This document shows positions 35,201-43,794 of a stretch of 61,243 nucleotides of DNA, piece after piece. Source of the DNA: JAAYYM01 sp964631375 (GTDB lineage Bacteria; Bacillota; Clostridia; Lachnospirales; Lachnospiraceae); NCBI GenBank assembly GCA_964631375.1, contig CAZVYQ010000012.1, forward strand, positions 1 to 61,243, given 5' to 3'. Made by a program: the position numbers and the translations under genes. The notes under the pieces are model-generated. The model had not been told where the DNA came from, did not search any database, and worked only from the letters and a program-made list of their open reading frames with translations. Each line of letters opens with the position of its first letter. Within the stretch, counting starts at the first letter, position 1.

Positions 35201-35896
35201 GCTTCCTGCCAAGACAGCCGGTTCAATCAATTTTGCCTTTGCATTGATCAATGACTTTTGGAGTGGTTGATCCTTTGGTTGATCTTGTTGATTTGGTAAT
35301 CCGGTGTTCTTGTTCCCTTGCCCGGAAGACTGTGTATTCTGTGAGGCTTGCGTTCCCGTTCCCGATGTCGAAGAATTCTGTGGCTGTATTGGCCACTTTA
35401 TGCTAACCGGTGCAAGCGGTATTGTAGACGTAGAAGGCTGTGCTGCTGCAGCAAGCCGCTTTTCACGTTGCACTGCAAGTTTCTGGTTATCTGCTTTTTT
35501 CTGTTTGCGATCCGTCTGAGCTTTTGATTCATCTCTCTGAGCCAGATCTTCTCCCTGTGTGTAGTCCTCTCCTGATGATTGATTTGGATCGTCAGAATTA
35601 AGCGTTTCATTTTCAGGAACAGGTGTTATTATGCTATTGTCAACCCCTGCTGCCATATCCCCTGTTATCAAGTTATTGTTTGGCTGTTCCTGATCATCTG
35701 TTTTATCAACAGTATTTTCCTGATCCAGATTTGCTGCCTGCTCTTGATGTGTTTTCTGGCTATATTTTACAGCTTGGTAAACACCGACTACCATTGCTCC
35801 TGACGTAGCTGTGACAGCAACTGAAGTTATGGCAATTGCTGCTTTAGTTCCCACTGATTTTAATAATATTTGAAAACCTGCCTTCATAATATGCAT
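32204..35896 (-). CDS. Clostripain-like C11 cysteine peptidase with low-complexity arms, membrane-anchored
   Basis: 1230 aa. An N-terminal anchor helix (about 17-42) is followed by a Gln/Asn/Ser-rich linker (45-235), a C11 clostripain domain (about 253-680) and a C-terminal domain. The tail (about 1130-1225) is rich in Thr, Glu, Asp, Pro and Gln with a VDQ/TQTDQ repeat. The caspase-like catalytic pair is present: His414 in LWNHGGG and Cys465 in GFDACLMGS, preceded by MMVYLCGTDLESG. In known C11 peptidases activity is specific for Arg/Lys and needs autocleavage. The start follows GAGGTG. It has its own promoter, and a terminator separates it from the zinc-ribbon gene upstream. It is extracytoplasmic by topology. 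Substrate unknown. Confidence 0.88.
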   Translation of the reverse strand: MHIMKAGFQILLKSVGTKAAIAITSVAVTATSGAMVVGVYQAVKYSQKTHQEQAANLDQENTVDKTDDQEQPNNNLITGDMAAGVDNSIITPVPENETLNSDDPNQSSGEDYTQGEDLAQRDESKAQTDRKQKKADNQKLAVQREKRLAAAAQPSTSTIPLAPVSIKWPIQPQNSSTSGTGTQASQNTQSSGQGNKNTGLPNQQDQPKDQPLQKSLINAKAKLIEPAVLAGSRHSIVVGTSYITDDTAAQPKKKYTMMVYLCGTDLESGTSDDPKGSDATKDLINMLSSSYDLKNMNVIVCAGGTTTWKNQYMGADTTNDNCDNDGVRFNIYELNPDAVDESIDKRIVRGIEYKDAQGNTHATEVNKIINSETMKLLGSYDAIDMGQDQLLAGFVNLCTDYYPAEHYGTILWNHGGGVNSGVCFSESTVGFDGTGLTSGELESALASTKLYNGGGKFDFIGFDACLMGSTELAYNLSPYCEYMIGHSEITAGGWNYHEIFNDISVKTANLTSESSKEIAKMIVDRYQESHKGYDDSVASVACYDSSLMQKAATAINESASEILKLYQMDQGSSSQLQAVCYRAIKQARVRAFTMTRWNKVTRGQVTNDCVDLKDFYRTLKEEFTTLKTSYIDQGEVIDQIDKICTSIDTVLAQRYVIASAIAYSQADLYYWRNGVADEANASYPEYWSTLRGAQLWGTSLYMPYYDREDSQYTQEYKDMKILPEYTELISKYSQAATADQARITRLAAEIKYQDVVKDSDAITMNTAQIGTNAKRVIQLSLKDTYTAGKGTYTDETLGELSSNDPFIDFMDTIDTATVYVSRYQETDSTAKTGINILYGKQDVMYSQISPDNKAINILTDTLEKLYGYEVWGFRYEGQDDEGQDIVSTQAISDWAYMKDVYDWRDELQNLDPAYDYDDNKWISFYGKVGKVVTDDDSSNTEYTDSYLHFYESEKGKYIFTAASCKTPEGSAQSWNTISKDTLENQYNLIQFYHYMVDAKNGVETIIENEATGFSTPSFVSNSTLNIYQHDLMYNNEKYNDYTIGFSSIEGKKDDGEGNLVDAKANYIMPSGQCKEDENQYKENDLQVGHVYPSTPVMPTSEPEEEPNLSSEDEDLKASAPSEQAVMEQNADPETESETDPETDLQTVVDQPVVTQPTIDTVSSIEPSTVDQTSTEPTVADQTQTDQTQTDQPSEDQPSDSTPTPEPAPIEAVPSSETNVIEMTLAVEPAA
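32325..32420 (-). repeat. 15-bp tandem repeat encoding the TQTDQ tail of the clostripain-like protein
   Basis: Two adjacent 15-bp units (GATCAGTTTGCGTCT and GATCGGTTTGCGTTT) encode TDQTQ repeats; diverged copies around them encode VDQ/ADQ variants. They give a flexible, acidic, probably wall-spanning tail. Confidence 0.6.
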
Positions 35897-35936
35897 ATAA
35901 AATCACCTCTTTCAAGCGGTAACACTCCCTAATATA

Positions 35937-35965
35937 ATGATACCATTTTCACCATATTTTAGCAA
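35937..35965 (-). promoter_or_regulatory. Promoter of the clostripain-like gene
   Basis: The minus strand has TTGCTA (35960-35965), a 17-bp spacer and TATCAT (35937-35942), about 40 bp upstream of the start codon. Confidence 0.6.
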
Positions 35966-36002
35966 CGTCCATAATCTCTTAGTTAGTCTTTCACTTTGAG
36001 TA

Positions 36003-36033
36003 CAAAAAAGACATCACTCGAAATGATGTCTTT
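36003..36033 (-). terminator. Terminator after the zinc-ribbon membrane protein gene
   Basis: A 10-bp stem AAAGACATCA/TGATGTCTTT with a 7-nt loop; on the minus strand it is followed by TTTTTTG. It ends the TIR-zinc-ribbon unit before the clostripain-like gene. A T tract on the other side allows bidirectional action. Confidence 0.8.
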
Positions 36034-36037
36034 CTTT

Positions 36038-37396
36038 TTATAGTATTTTGCAACAGATCAGACTGGCTGTATCATTGATAAAAGTAATGGACAATTCCAC
36101 GTTTTGCTCATCCATCCTGAACTGATAAACCAACGTATCACCTGTATCACTTTCCGGTTCCTTTAACCCAGATGCCGTCAGTCGTTTTACGATGTCATCT
36201 CTCGAGTCGCCATATCCAACTCCGCATAAGGTATAGATTCGATCTCCTAAGCCGTCACAATCGATATAGATTACTTCCTTGCTCTGTGTATCGTAGATCA
36301 CAGATATACAGGATTCGGGAAAATATCTGGTATTCTCTGTTACAACCGCCTCAGATGTACCCAAGATTGCTTCTGCCTGTTCATAAGGGTTTCCCAACAA
36401 ATTCAACAGATCCAGATCAAATGTGGTTTTAAGCTGCTGACTGCTGTCTGCCGTCTGTTCGTCTCCGGTCTTCGTCTGATCAGATGAAAGCTCGCCTTCC
36501 TGTTCTATCTCAGAAAACTCTCCCGCCACGTCTTCATCAATCATCAGGAAACTGGATCCAGTCTTATCTGCCGTCATAACCCAGCGGTATCCTTTATAAT
36601 CCAGAATGCCATTTTGATTCAACATTTGTTCAAGCAGTTTTCCGGCCTGTTCGATCGACATATCCTCATACATCGTCACACCAACCATTGACATCAATGC
36701 AAGCTGTTGCACACGACTTTCCTGATCATTTCCGTTCATTTGCAGACCAACACCCTCCAGTATCTTTGATTCATCATAAAAGGTGATCATCGAGTTATGT
36801 GCTGTCTGTTCGCTTCCTGACAGTATCGGATATAGCGTACTGTTCTCATCATAAGGCTGTCCTTTGCCCAGCTTGTAGTCCTGTTTATCCAGATTTTCAG
36901 AGTAAGCACTAACAAACTGCTTCTCTCGAAGCGATTGATCCGCCTTGCTCTCACTGTTTTTGAACCATGCAACCATACCAAGACTGATGATAATAAGCAG
37001 TAGTGCTCCTGCCAAGATCACAGCAGGCCACCTGATTCTAAACTGTTTATCGGGTTCTGATTCTATAGTTTCATCTGAACTCTCTTGTAACTTATCTGTT
37101 TTTGTAACAATCTCCAGGCGTTTTTTGATTTCTTCCAGACATTTTTCACAGATCAGGTTTTCTTCCTGTTGCAATGGATTCTCACAAAAAATACACTGAT
37201 CATTCCGTAACGTCGAATCCAGTTCCAGCATGTTCAGGTTGTTCTCATACTCACATGCAGGTTCAGAACGTAAAAGCTTCTTCTTTCGCAAAATCTCACA
37301 GACTTCCTTAACTTGTGTCGGATTCTGATAATTCAACTTTTTATGAAGCAGATATATTGTTTTTGCTTCCTGATCAGTCAGTTGTGATAATCCCAT
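36038..37396 (-). CDS. Zinc-ribbon, single-pass membrane protein, unknown function
   Basis: 452 aa. The cytoplasmic N-terminus (1-122) contains a helical region and a zinc ribbon with Cys68, Cys71, Cys83, Cys86 (CIFC and CEKC). One membrane helix spans about 123-145. The outside part (about 150-452) has two blocks joined by an acidic linker; the last (about 325-452) has the LLGNPYEQAEAILG and GVGYGDSRDDIVKRL pattern seen in SmpA/BLIP-like folds, by inspection only. It is 33 bp downstream of the TIR-propeller gene and ends at a terminator, so the two are a transcription unit. A receptor or partner role for the TIR protein is inferred; no family is recognised with confidence. Confidence 0.75.
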   Translation of the reverse strand: MGLSQLTDQEAKTIYLLHKKLNYQNPTQVKEVCEILRKKKLLRSEPACEYENNLNMLELDSTLRNDQCIFCENPLQQEENLICEKCLEEIKKRLEIVTKTDKLQESSDETIESEPDKQFRIRWPAVILAGALLLIIISLGMVAWFKNSESKADQSLREKQFVSAYSENLDKQDYKLGKGQPYDENSTLYPILSGSEQTAHNSMITFYDESKILEGVGLQMNGNDQESRVQQLALMSMVGVTMYEDMSIEQAGKLLEQMLNQNGILDYKGYRWVMTADKTGSSFLMIDEDVAGEFSEIEQEGELSSDQTKTGDEQTADSSQQLKTTFDLDLLNLLGNPYEQAEAILGTSEAVVTENTRYFPESCISVIYDTQSKEVIYIDCDGLGDRIYTLCGVGYGDSRDDIVKRLTASGLKEPESDTGDTLVYQFRMDEQNVELSITFINDTASLICCKIL

Positions 37397-37429
37397 AAAC
37401 TATGCCCTCACATTGATTGATTGTAAATA

Positions 37430-40363
37430 CTACTGTATTTTCATTAAATCCCTGACGGTAAATATTTCGCTTGATAACGGGCGTTCTTTATTTGCTGTAT
37501 AAAGTATCGTTCCACTGCTGTTTACCGCAAACAGTTTTGGAACACGGCTTACAATCTCGAAGTTGCGATTACAGATGTAACCCATTCCTCCATAGATTTC
37601 ATTACAATAAAGGACCCAGTTTCCATTACCAAATGCTTCCATTCTTCCGATTGGAGAATCTATATCTGATAATACTTTTTTAAGAGTCATATTGGACGCC
37701 TGATAAATCTCCAGAGTGGCATCCAAGTTCTGTATAAAGATATAGTTCCCATCTTTACTGAAACCTATGTTTTGAATCATTGAGGACTTTTTCTCCATCG
37801 ATGAAAGCAATTCGTTTTGTTCATTATATAATTCTATACGACCGCTCGTATCATTCATCACAAGATATTTTTGTGCCGCACCACTATATGCAAGCTGCTT
37901 GCTGTTCCACGAGCACATTGTTGTTTCTCCGGAATTCAGGTCATAGCACTCACCACACATCTCGGAGTCTCTTCCGATCACTTTTGTTCCGTCATGATTC
38001 AGATAGAACTGGTAGAATAATTGTTCAGGCAGTGCAATCTCCTTTAGTTCCCAGGTACTGTCAGCGGTAAGTGGCATTGTGTAGAGCGCATCAAATGTTT
38101 GAACACATAACATGGCTCCATCACCTGAAACTGCATGAAAATCAATCATTTCCGGAGTCGAATTCTCACTGAGCAGTGTTCCATCTTCCCAGGAATACAC
38201 CCGAATATATTGATAGGTTACCATCACAAAATTCTCTTGATCTGCTGTTGTATAGATGCCGCTGATCCCATCATTTCCCTCATAGGGAATATGTACGGTT
38301 TGTCCGATTTCATCTCCTATCGTATAAAGCAATAATTCATCAGAAGCATAACAATAGGCTAACATACGTTTCCTGTCTTCATTAAGTATAACTCCGGATA
38401 CATGAGATGGCAATGGTTCATACTGCTGTATATTCGAAGTTAAGTGATTACGATAAAGTACAATCTGAATATCTGACTCCGACATAATCATAACACTATC
38501 ACTCGACTGTGCATATTTTGCTGCGTTTCTTACTGCACTTTCGAGAAATTGACTTGTGGTATAATACTCATCCTGCCCGGTAATTACAAAAGCCGTTCCA
38601 TCCTGCAGATAACATTCCATCCAATTTTCTGCTGTTACAAGTTTTTTGATCGTAGATGAGAATCCCAGACGCGTCCGTTCCTTTCCGGTCTTTTGATCTA
38701 TGATAATCAAATCACTGTTACTTGCGATCACAATATTGTCCTGATACTGTTCAATTGGCTGTCTCATCAGCATAATACCTTGATAAGCCCATACCTTCTT
38801 GCCTGTTGCATCATAGTGAATAAGTTGTTCGTCACTACTCTTCATAAAGGAACCGGTGCTTGTAGAGTCCTTGCTCAGGACATAACTGCTTCCATCCTGT
38901 TCCATCCGTGCAAATTCTACCCAATCAAAGGGTAGTTTACTTTTGTATACAATCTGATTCTTTTTTGTATTCATAACAACATATTCTGATCTTGTCTCTG
39001 CATCAAGCATTCCGTAGGAAATCAGACTTCCATCATCTGAAACATTTAAAGCGCCCATGACAGCCAGTTCATCGGCAGGATCTGCAGGCGTATAATAAAA
39101 CTGATCCCATGTAGTCGTGTCATACAGGTAAAGATCACTTCCGTTTGTCGTCAAGAGGAACTTCTGATTGTTGCTGAGCGACAATGCATTAACATTCATT
39201 GTATCCTCTAAGATCTTACTACTCATATCAGCAGTATTAAACAGCACCAGTCCATTCACACCACCATATACTACTGTTCCCTGATCAATAAAACGTATGG
39301 TATTCGGCATGACTTCTCCGATCGGACTGTCTTCCTGATATAGTAATTGTCCTGTTACTCCGTCCCACAGATAAATCTGACCAAGTTGATCTGCAGACAG
39401 AATCAATGAACAATCTCCATTGACTGCCATATCAACAACCTTGGTATCATGTTTTGCCAGTGCTGTAGGACAAAAAGTCTCTCCATTATTGTACACCTGC
39501 AAAATATCGGTCAATTCTGCCTGTGCTTCAGGCGTATATCGTATACTCAGTGCCTCTTTTGCAAGTGCGAGACCACGCCCTCGATCTCCTTCGGAATAAA
39601 CCTGTGCGGCCTGTTCTGCCAGCGCCACTGATTGTAGTCTTCTGATCCTTAGATTCTGTGTGGCGGCATAACAACCAAATATCAATAAGACAGCAGCGAT
39701 AACAGTTGATATTGAAATGATCCTTTTGAGTTTCTGTTCCTTGTGTCTCTGTTTCAGATCGTCATATGAGCAATGTAAAATTGGTGCTGCCAGTCTCAAT
39801 ACTTCTTTTTTGAGATTTTTATAGATCTCTCCTCTTGATGCACCTCTGATATCTGCTGCAAGCGGCTCGATTTCAAATGATTCCGTTTGTACAGTCCCAT
39901 CTTCAAGAATGATTTTTCTCTCTCCATGACACAGAACCTTTGGAAATGCTTCATAAGGCTCTCCTTCAATCAGAACAGCCAGTATATGTTCTCGTCCGCG
40001 GTACTTTGCAAACAATTCTATTTCCTTGGATACCCATTTGGATTCCGGAGTACGCGGTGAACATACTACGATTAAAAACTGTGAATCCTTCAGAGCCTCC
40101 TCAATCGGTTCGGCCAGATTGTCTGACGCAGGCAACTCGTCCTTATCTCTAAAAACTCTGTTGATCTTCTTTTTCTGTTTCTTCTGTAATTCGCGGTCAG
40201 CTAGTTTTGGAACCTTGAAATTCTCCAACAGTTTATGTAGATGCTCTGCTACAAAGACATCGAGATCTGCGTGTCTGTAGCTGATAAATGCATCATATTT
40301 GAATTCTCCTGTTGTTTTATCGGGCGTATCCTGACTCTGTGATTGTATGGTTGTGTCTGACAT
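37430..40363 (-). CDS. TIR-domain, transmembrane, WD40-like beta-propeller protein
   Basis: 977 aa. Residues 22-200 form a TIR domain (YDAFISYRHADLD at 23-35; FRDKDELPASDNL at 71-83; FLIVVCSPRT; SKWVSKEIELF at 108-118). Glu114 in the W-V-x-K-E-I context aligns with the NADase glutamate of SARM1 (DWVHKEI), so NAD cleavage is possible. A membrane helix (about 213-234) leads to a helical neck (240-310) and about 650 residues of WD40/YVTN-like blades, e.g. GQIYLWDGVTGQLL. The positive-inside rule places TIR in the cytoplasm and the propeller outside. The start (MSDTTIQ) follows AAAGGAG. It is co-transcribed with the zinc-ribbon protein. The function is unknown; receptor-like signalling or defence are options. 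Confidence 0.85.
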   Translation of the reverse strand: MSDTTIQSQSQDTPDKTTGEFKYDAFISYRHADLDVFVAEHLHKLLENFKVPKLADRELQKKQKKKINRVFRDKDELPASDNLAEPIEEALKDSQFLIVVCSPRTPESKWVSKEIELFAKYRGREHILAVLIEGEPYEAFPKVLCHGERKIILEDGTVQTESFEIEPLAADIRGASRGEIYKNLKKEVLRLAAPILHCSYDDLKQRHKEQKLKRIISISTVIAAVLLIFGCYAATQNLRIRRLQSVALAEQAAQVYSEGDRGRGLALAKEALSIRYTPEAQAELTDILQVYNNGETFCPTALAKHDTKVVDMAVNGDCSLILSADQLGQIYLWDGVTGQLLYQEDSPIGEVMPNTIRFIDQGTVVYGGVNGLVLFNTADMSSKILEDTMNVNALSLSNNQKFLLTTNGSDLYLYDTTTWDQFYYTPADPADELAVMGALNVSDDGSLISYGMLDAETRSEYVVMNTKKNQIVYKSKLPFDWVEFARMEQDGSSYVLSKDSTSTGSFMKSSDEQLIHYDATGKKVWAYQGIMLMRQPIEQYQDNIVIASNSDLIIIDQKTGKERTRLGFSSTIKKLVTAENWMECYLQDGTAFVITGQDEYYTTSQFLESAVRNAAKYAQSSDSVMIMSESDIQIVLYRNHLTSNIQQYEPLPSHVSGVILNEDRKRMLAYCYASDELLLYTIGDEIGQTVHIPYEGNDGISGIYTTADQENFVMVTYQYIRVYSWEDGTLLSENSTPEMIDFHAVSGDGAMLCVQTFDALYTMPLTADSTWELKEIALPEQLFYQFYLNHDGTKVIGRDSEMCGECYDLNSGETTMCSWNSKQLAYSGAAQKYLVMNDTSGRIELYNEQNELLSSMEKKSSMIQNIGFSKDGNYIFIQNLDATLEIYQASNMTLKKVLSDIDSPIGRMEAFGNGNWVLYCNEIYGGMGYICNRNFEIVSRVPKLFAVNSSGTILYTANKERPLSSEIFTVRDLMKIQ

Positions 40364-40399
40364 GTAGTTCTCCTTTGTAAACGAAATAGTAATTATTAT

Positions 40400-40429
40400 A
40401 TTGTAACACAAAAGACCAAAGGCTTTCAA
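40400..40429 (-). promoter_or_regulatory. Promoter of the TIR-propeller unit
   Basis: The minus strand has TTGAAA (40424-40429), an 18-bp spacer and TACAAT (40400-40405), about 40 bp upstream of the start codon. Confidence 0.6.
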
Positions 40430-40487
40430 TCGATTAAGTGATGTTTTGGCAGGATTTTCTGTTGTGTTGGGGGGTTTTAAGAATACG

Positions 40488-40517
40488 AAAACCCTTGAAA
40501 ACTAGTGTTTTCAAGGG
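40488..40517 (-). terminator. Terminator of tRNA-Arg(ACG)
   Basis: An 11-bp perfect stem CCCTTGAAAAC/GTTTTCAAGGG with a 4-nt loop, 10 nt downstream of the tRNA on the minus strand, followed by TTTTC; a CTTTTT tract on the other side could also stop plus-strand transcription. Confidence 0.75.
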
Positions 40518-40526
40518 CTTTTTAAA

Positions 40527-40600
40527 CGTGCGTGACATGATTCGAACACGCGACCTTCTGGTCCGTAGCCAGACGCTCTATCCAGCTGAGCTACACGCAC
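40527..40600 (-). tRNA. tRNA-Arg(ACG)
   Basis: A 74-nt cloverleaf on the minus strand with acceptor strands GTGCGTG/CACGCAC (one wobble), a D arm TAGCTCAGCTGGATAGAGC, an anticodon stem TCTGG/CCAGA with loop CTACGGA (anticodon ACG, read as inosine in most bacteria), and a T arm with GTTCGAATC. No CCA is encoded. Confidence 0.95.
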
Positions 40601-40641
40601 ATGGTTGTTTCCTCAACTCAATGAGTTTTGCAACGAATATT

Positions 40642-40670
40642 ATAGTATCATAATCAGTGGTTGAAGTCAA
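40642..40670 (-). promoter_or_regulatory. Promoter of tRNA-Arg(ACG)
   Basis: The minus strand has TTGACT (40665-40670), a 17-bp spacer and TACTAT (40642-40647), about 40 bp before the tRNA. Confidence 0.6.
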
Positions 40671-40682
40671 GGCTTCTGTCTC

Positions 40683-42299
40683 TCATTTCTTTTGATTGAT
40701 CTTTCTGCTGACATAGAAAAAGTCAATCTTTTTTACTCCCTCCTCCGGCTGGGTAATATCATACGAATAGCTTGTTACTATTCCGGTTTTTGTATTTAAG
40801 ATTGAGAAAACAGTCATCTTGTTATCCGCAATATAACAAATGTTATTATTCAAGAGCAGAGGAGATATTGGCTCCAATCCTCCAGGATCACCTGACAGCA
40901 CATAATTCTTTGTATCAAAATACGTCATATCAGAGGGAACCATCTCATCACGTTTTCTACCATCATAATATGCTCCATAGTTATTTCCTACATTAGAACT
41001 TTCCAAATAGGTCATCCCATGTTCTGTCCTAAACCTGTTCCATATATGAGAATGTCCGTTCAATACCAGATCTACACCTGCATCTTCCATGAGTGGTTCT
41101 AGATCATGCAGAAGATAATCCTTCTCAATCGGGTACTCATACAGGATCTGCTGCAATCTGCCATTTGCATCCTTGATCTCCTTCTTCACAGGGTCAGTAA
41201 ATGCCGGAACAGCATTCAGTCCAAGTCCATGTGCCTGATGATGGAACATCACGAGTCTATACTTCGCCTGGTTACATTCCTTGCTTTGAAGTTCCCTCTC
41301 CAGCCATTGATACTGTTTCGAACCCTTTTTTATCGGCTCATAAATAATAGCACCACCACTTGTCATAAGTGGATTTCCAAGACTTCGCAGATCCTCGGAA
41401 TAATCGCTTTTATTCCCAATAATATTGTCTCTCCACATCCGTGCCACATTCAGCACGATCAGTCTGACATCTCCAATCGTAACAGCATAGTATAATTCTC
41501 CGCCATCGTTGCTTTCGGGCATTGTAAACAATTCCTCATAGCTTATGGTATTAAAATCATCCGGCATTACATCGTTGAACTGAAGCCCGATATCATATGC
41601 ATCACTGTATCTTCCCATGAATTCATGATTTCCGGGTGCAGTATACATTGGTGCTTCCTGAAGGATCGGTGCTCCTTGATAGACGACCTGATTGAGTTCT
41701 TTTTTACCGTGGCCCTGCAACACAGAGAAAAAGGAGTTCGGGTCTCCGAAATCAAACCATTCGTCTGCCTGATCGGGTATATTGACTAGATCTCCTGCAT
41801 AAAATACCGCATCTATATGTCCCACCGTTTTCTCTGCCATTTGGATATTTGCTGCAACCATATCCTTTAACTGTCCGTCAGAAGTTAAAAGTATATTTAA
41901 TTTTGTGCCCTCCTGTGGCAGTGCCTGTAAATAGTACTGTTTGCTTCGGATTCCATCACTCTCAACACAATATGGTAACCGCTCCTCTTCCTCTCCATGA
42001 TACTGTGGAAGTCCCGTAACAATTCCTTCATGTCTCCATACATTGACTTTTTTTCCGGAAAAGGTTCTCATCCGTGAAAGCTTCGTTGTATCAGCCTGGA
42101 TCTCTTTCGCTTCTCCATATATAATTTTATTATCCTTCGTTTCTGAGTCTGTAAACCAAACTACATGAACAGAATCAATGCCGGGATTTTGCAGCATTGG
42201 TTCTGTTAGCAAAGACTTTGTTTCTGCTTTTGTCATCACACACATTCCTATCATACAACTGATGGTTGTCAGTACTCCTATCCAAAATTTACTCATCAT
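40683..42299 (-). CDS. Secreted metallophosphoesterase (purple-acid-phosphatase-like architecture)
   Basis: 538 aa. A signal peptide (about 1-25, MMSKFWIGVLTTISCMIGMC) precedes a fibronectin-like N-terminal domain (about 30-145) and a calcineurin-like phosphoesterase domain (about 150-480). Metal motifs are LLTSDGQLKD (the first motif has Gln where His is usual), YAGDLVN, APGNHEF, MFHHQAHG and NGHSHIWNR. The overall order matches PAP-like phosphoesterases. It would act outside the membrane on a phosphate ester that cannot be named. The start codon lies 3 bp after the stop of the membrane protein encoded upstream, so the two are co-expressed. Confidence 0.88.
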   Translation of the reverse strand: MMSKFWIGVLTTISCMIGMCVMTKAETKSLLTEPMLQNPGIDSVHVVWFTDSETKDNKIIYGEAKEIQADTTKLSRMRTFSGKKVNVWRHEGIVTGLPQYHGEEEERLPYCVESDGIRSKQYYLQALPQEGTKLNILLTSDGQLKDMVAANIQMAEKTVGHIDAVFYAGDLVNIPDQADEWFDFGDPNSFFSVLQGHGKKELNQVVYQGAPILQEAPMYTAPGNHEFMGRYSDAYDIGLQFNDVMPDDFNTISYEELFTMPESNDGGELYYAVTIGDVRLIVLNVARMWRDNIIGNKSDYSEDLRSLGNPLMTSGGAIIYEPIKKGSKQYQWLERELQSKECNQAKYRLVMFHHQAHGLGLNAVPAFTDPVKKEIKDANGRLQQILYEYPIEKDYLLHDLEPLMEDAGVDLVLNGHSHIWNRFRTEHGMTYLESSNVGNNYGAYYDGRKRDEMVPSDMTYFDTKNYVLSGDPGGLEPISPLLLNNNICYIADNKMTVFSILNTKTGIVTSYSYDITQPEEGVKKIDFFYVSRKINQKK

Positions 42300-42302
42300 T
42301 CT

Positions 42303-43712
42303 TTATTCTCCGGTTGCTTTCCGATACTCAGCATTGCCGACATCTGCCCATGCATGTTTACCGGATGGATATATCTTACCACTTTCAAGCTCAATTGCAT
42401 ATATATCCAGGATTGATGTCTGATCCAGTTGATTACCCTGTTCGTCATAATACTCCTCATAATATACAAACAATTCGCACTGTCCGTTTTTCGAGGTTCT
42501 GTCGTAAACCAGCGTTCTTCGTGATGTGGTTGCAGCTTTGTTTTCATCCGATACAGAACCCTCTCCTAAAATCGCATAAGGATTTCCCTTTGCATTAGCA
42601 GTCATTTCAAAATGATCCTCTGTATCTTTTAACTGTTCATCATAAATTTGTTCTGCCAGACGTCCGATGGTACCTTCCCATGAATCCTCCGAAACAACCT
42701 CCTCCGATGTATCATCGTCTTCATCTTCTGTGATTGTCTCTTCATATGAATACGCTTGATCTTCTTCATCGGGGAGTTCCAACAATAATTTGTAAATTTC
42801 CTTCTTATCTACAGCAGTCTTTGCAAACGGAATACTCACATACTTCAGAGAACAGCTGTGATATTGTAAGGCCAGATACAGACTGCCTCCAATACAAGGG
42901 GCATGCTCATCCAGTTTAATCTGCTCCTGCATGAATGCAATCAATCTCGCTCCCTCATCTGCCAGTAAGTCAAGATCCTTATCTCTGACCTTCTGATACA
43001 GATAATAGGTTTCATGTCCTGTATCAAAATCTGTTATGTTTGATTGACTACGCAGTCCAAGTTCATTCATTCCCTTTTTGAACAAATCGTTCAGATACTC
43101 TTCTCTATAGTCATCCTCTTTTTTATCAATATCATACACCTTTACTGCAATATCCGGATGATATTCAGAAGCAAAATAGGTCTGTCCTACATCCATATTG
43201 AGACCGATGAGCTTGAAGTCACAACCATATTTCTCTCGTAACATTGCTCTGGCATTTCTCGGAAATGTGTATTCTCTGCCCCAAAAAGAAACTCTGTCGT
43301 AATCATACCAAACACTTTCATCCAGGAATCCTCCATACATCACCTGCAATTGTCCGTCGGAGGTAACCCGTTCCTCATGCATGGTAATCAGATAAAACAA
43401 CCCTGCAAACAGCAAAACCCCTAGTGAGATTAATGTATATACTATATAAACGATTGTTCTGGCTACGCGTAAGCCATTGTCCGGCAATTCCTGCTCCTGC
43501 TTTTGCTGTAGCAGTCTTGAAAAACCAAGTCTGATCCACAAGGCAAGAATCACAATAGGGGCCATCCATATAACCAGATTCCCTAAGGTGTCTAACCAGT
43601 AACGATATTCAATTTCATATAGCCCCAGATAGGATTTAAGGCTAAAAAAAACGGTGATAAAACATATGTATAAAGCCATCGCCGTACATAACCGAAAGAC
43701 TTTTTTACTCAT
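42303..43712 (-). CDS. Polytopic membrane protein with large extracytoplasmic domain, unknown function
   Basis: 469 aa. Three membrane helices lie in the first 115 residues (about 8-27, 41-62, 88-113), the third followed by the start of a soluble region of about 350 residues. That region has an acidic low-complexity stretch (ETITEDEDDDTSEEVVSED, about 330-348) and a C-terminal block rich in Tyr and aromatic residues. No family is recognised. The ribosome site is GGAG. It is tightly coupled to the secreted phosphoesterase gene (3-bp gap), which suggests a shared envelope role. Confidence 0.75.
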   Translation of the reverse strand: MSKKVFRLCTAMALYICFITVFFSLKSYLGLYEIEYRYWLDTLGNLVIWMAPIVILALWIRLGFSRLLQQKQEQELPDNGLRVARTIVYIVYTLISLGVLLFAGLFYLITMHEERVTSDGQLQVMYGGFLDESVWYDYDRVSFWGREYTFPRNARAMLREKYGCDFKLIGLNMDVGQTYFASEYHPDIAVKVYDIDKKEDDYREEYLNDLFKKGMNELGLRSQSNITDFDTGHETYYLYQKVRDKDLDLLADEGARLIAFMQEQIKLDEHAPCIGGSLYLALQYHSCSLKYVSIPFAKTAVDKKEIYKLLLELPDEEDQAYSYEETITEDEDDDTSEEVVSEDSWEGTIGRLAEQIYDEQLKDTEDHFEMTANAKGNPYAILGEGSVSDENKAATTSRRTLVYDRTSKNGQCELFVYYEEYYDEQGNQLDQTSILDIYAIELESGKIYPSGKHAWADVGNAEYRKATGE

Positions 43713-43794
43713 TTTTTTACTCCATTCTATGTATCATCTCTAATAAACAGAGCGGCAACATTTCTGTCGTCGCTCCATCATTGATACTCAATTT

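Noticed and set aside
32204..40363. Classical phage-defence island
   Set aside because: No integrase, recombinase, restriction, CBASS or Thoeris partner gene is near; TIR and protease genes alone do not prove defence.
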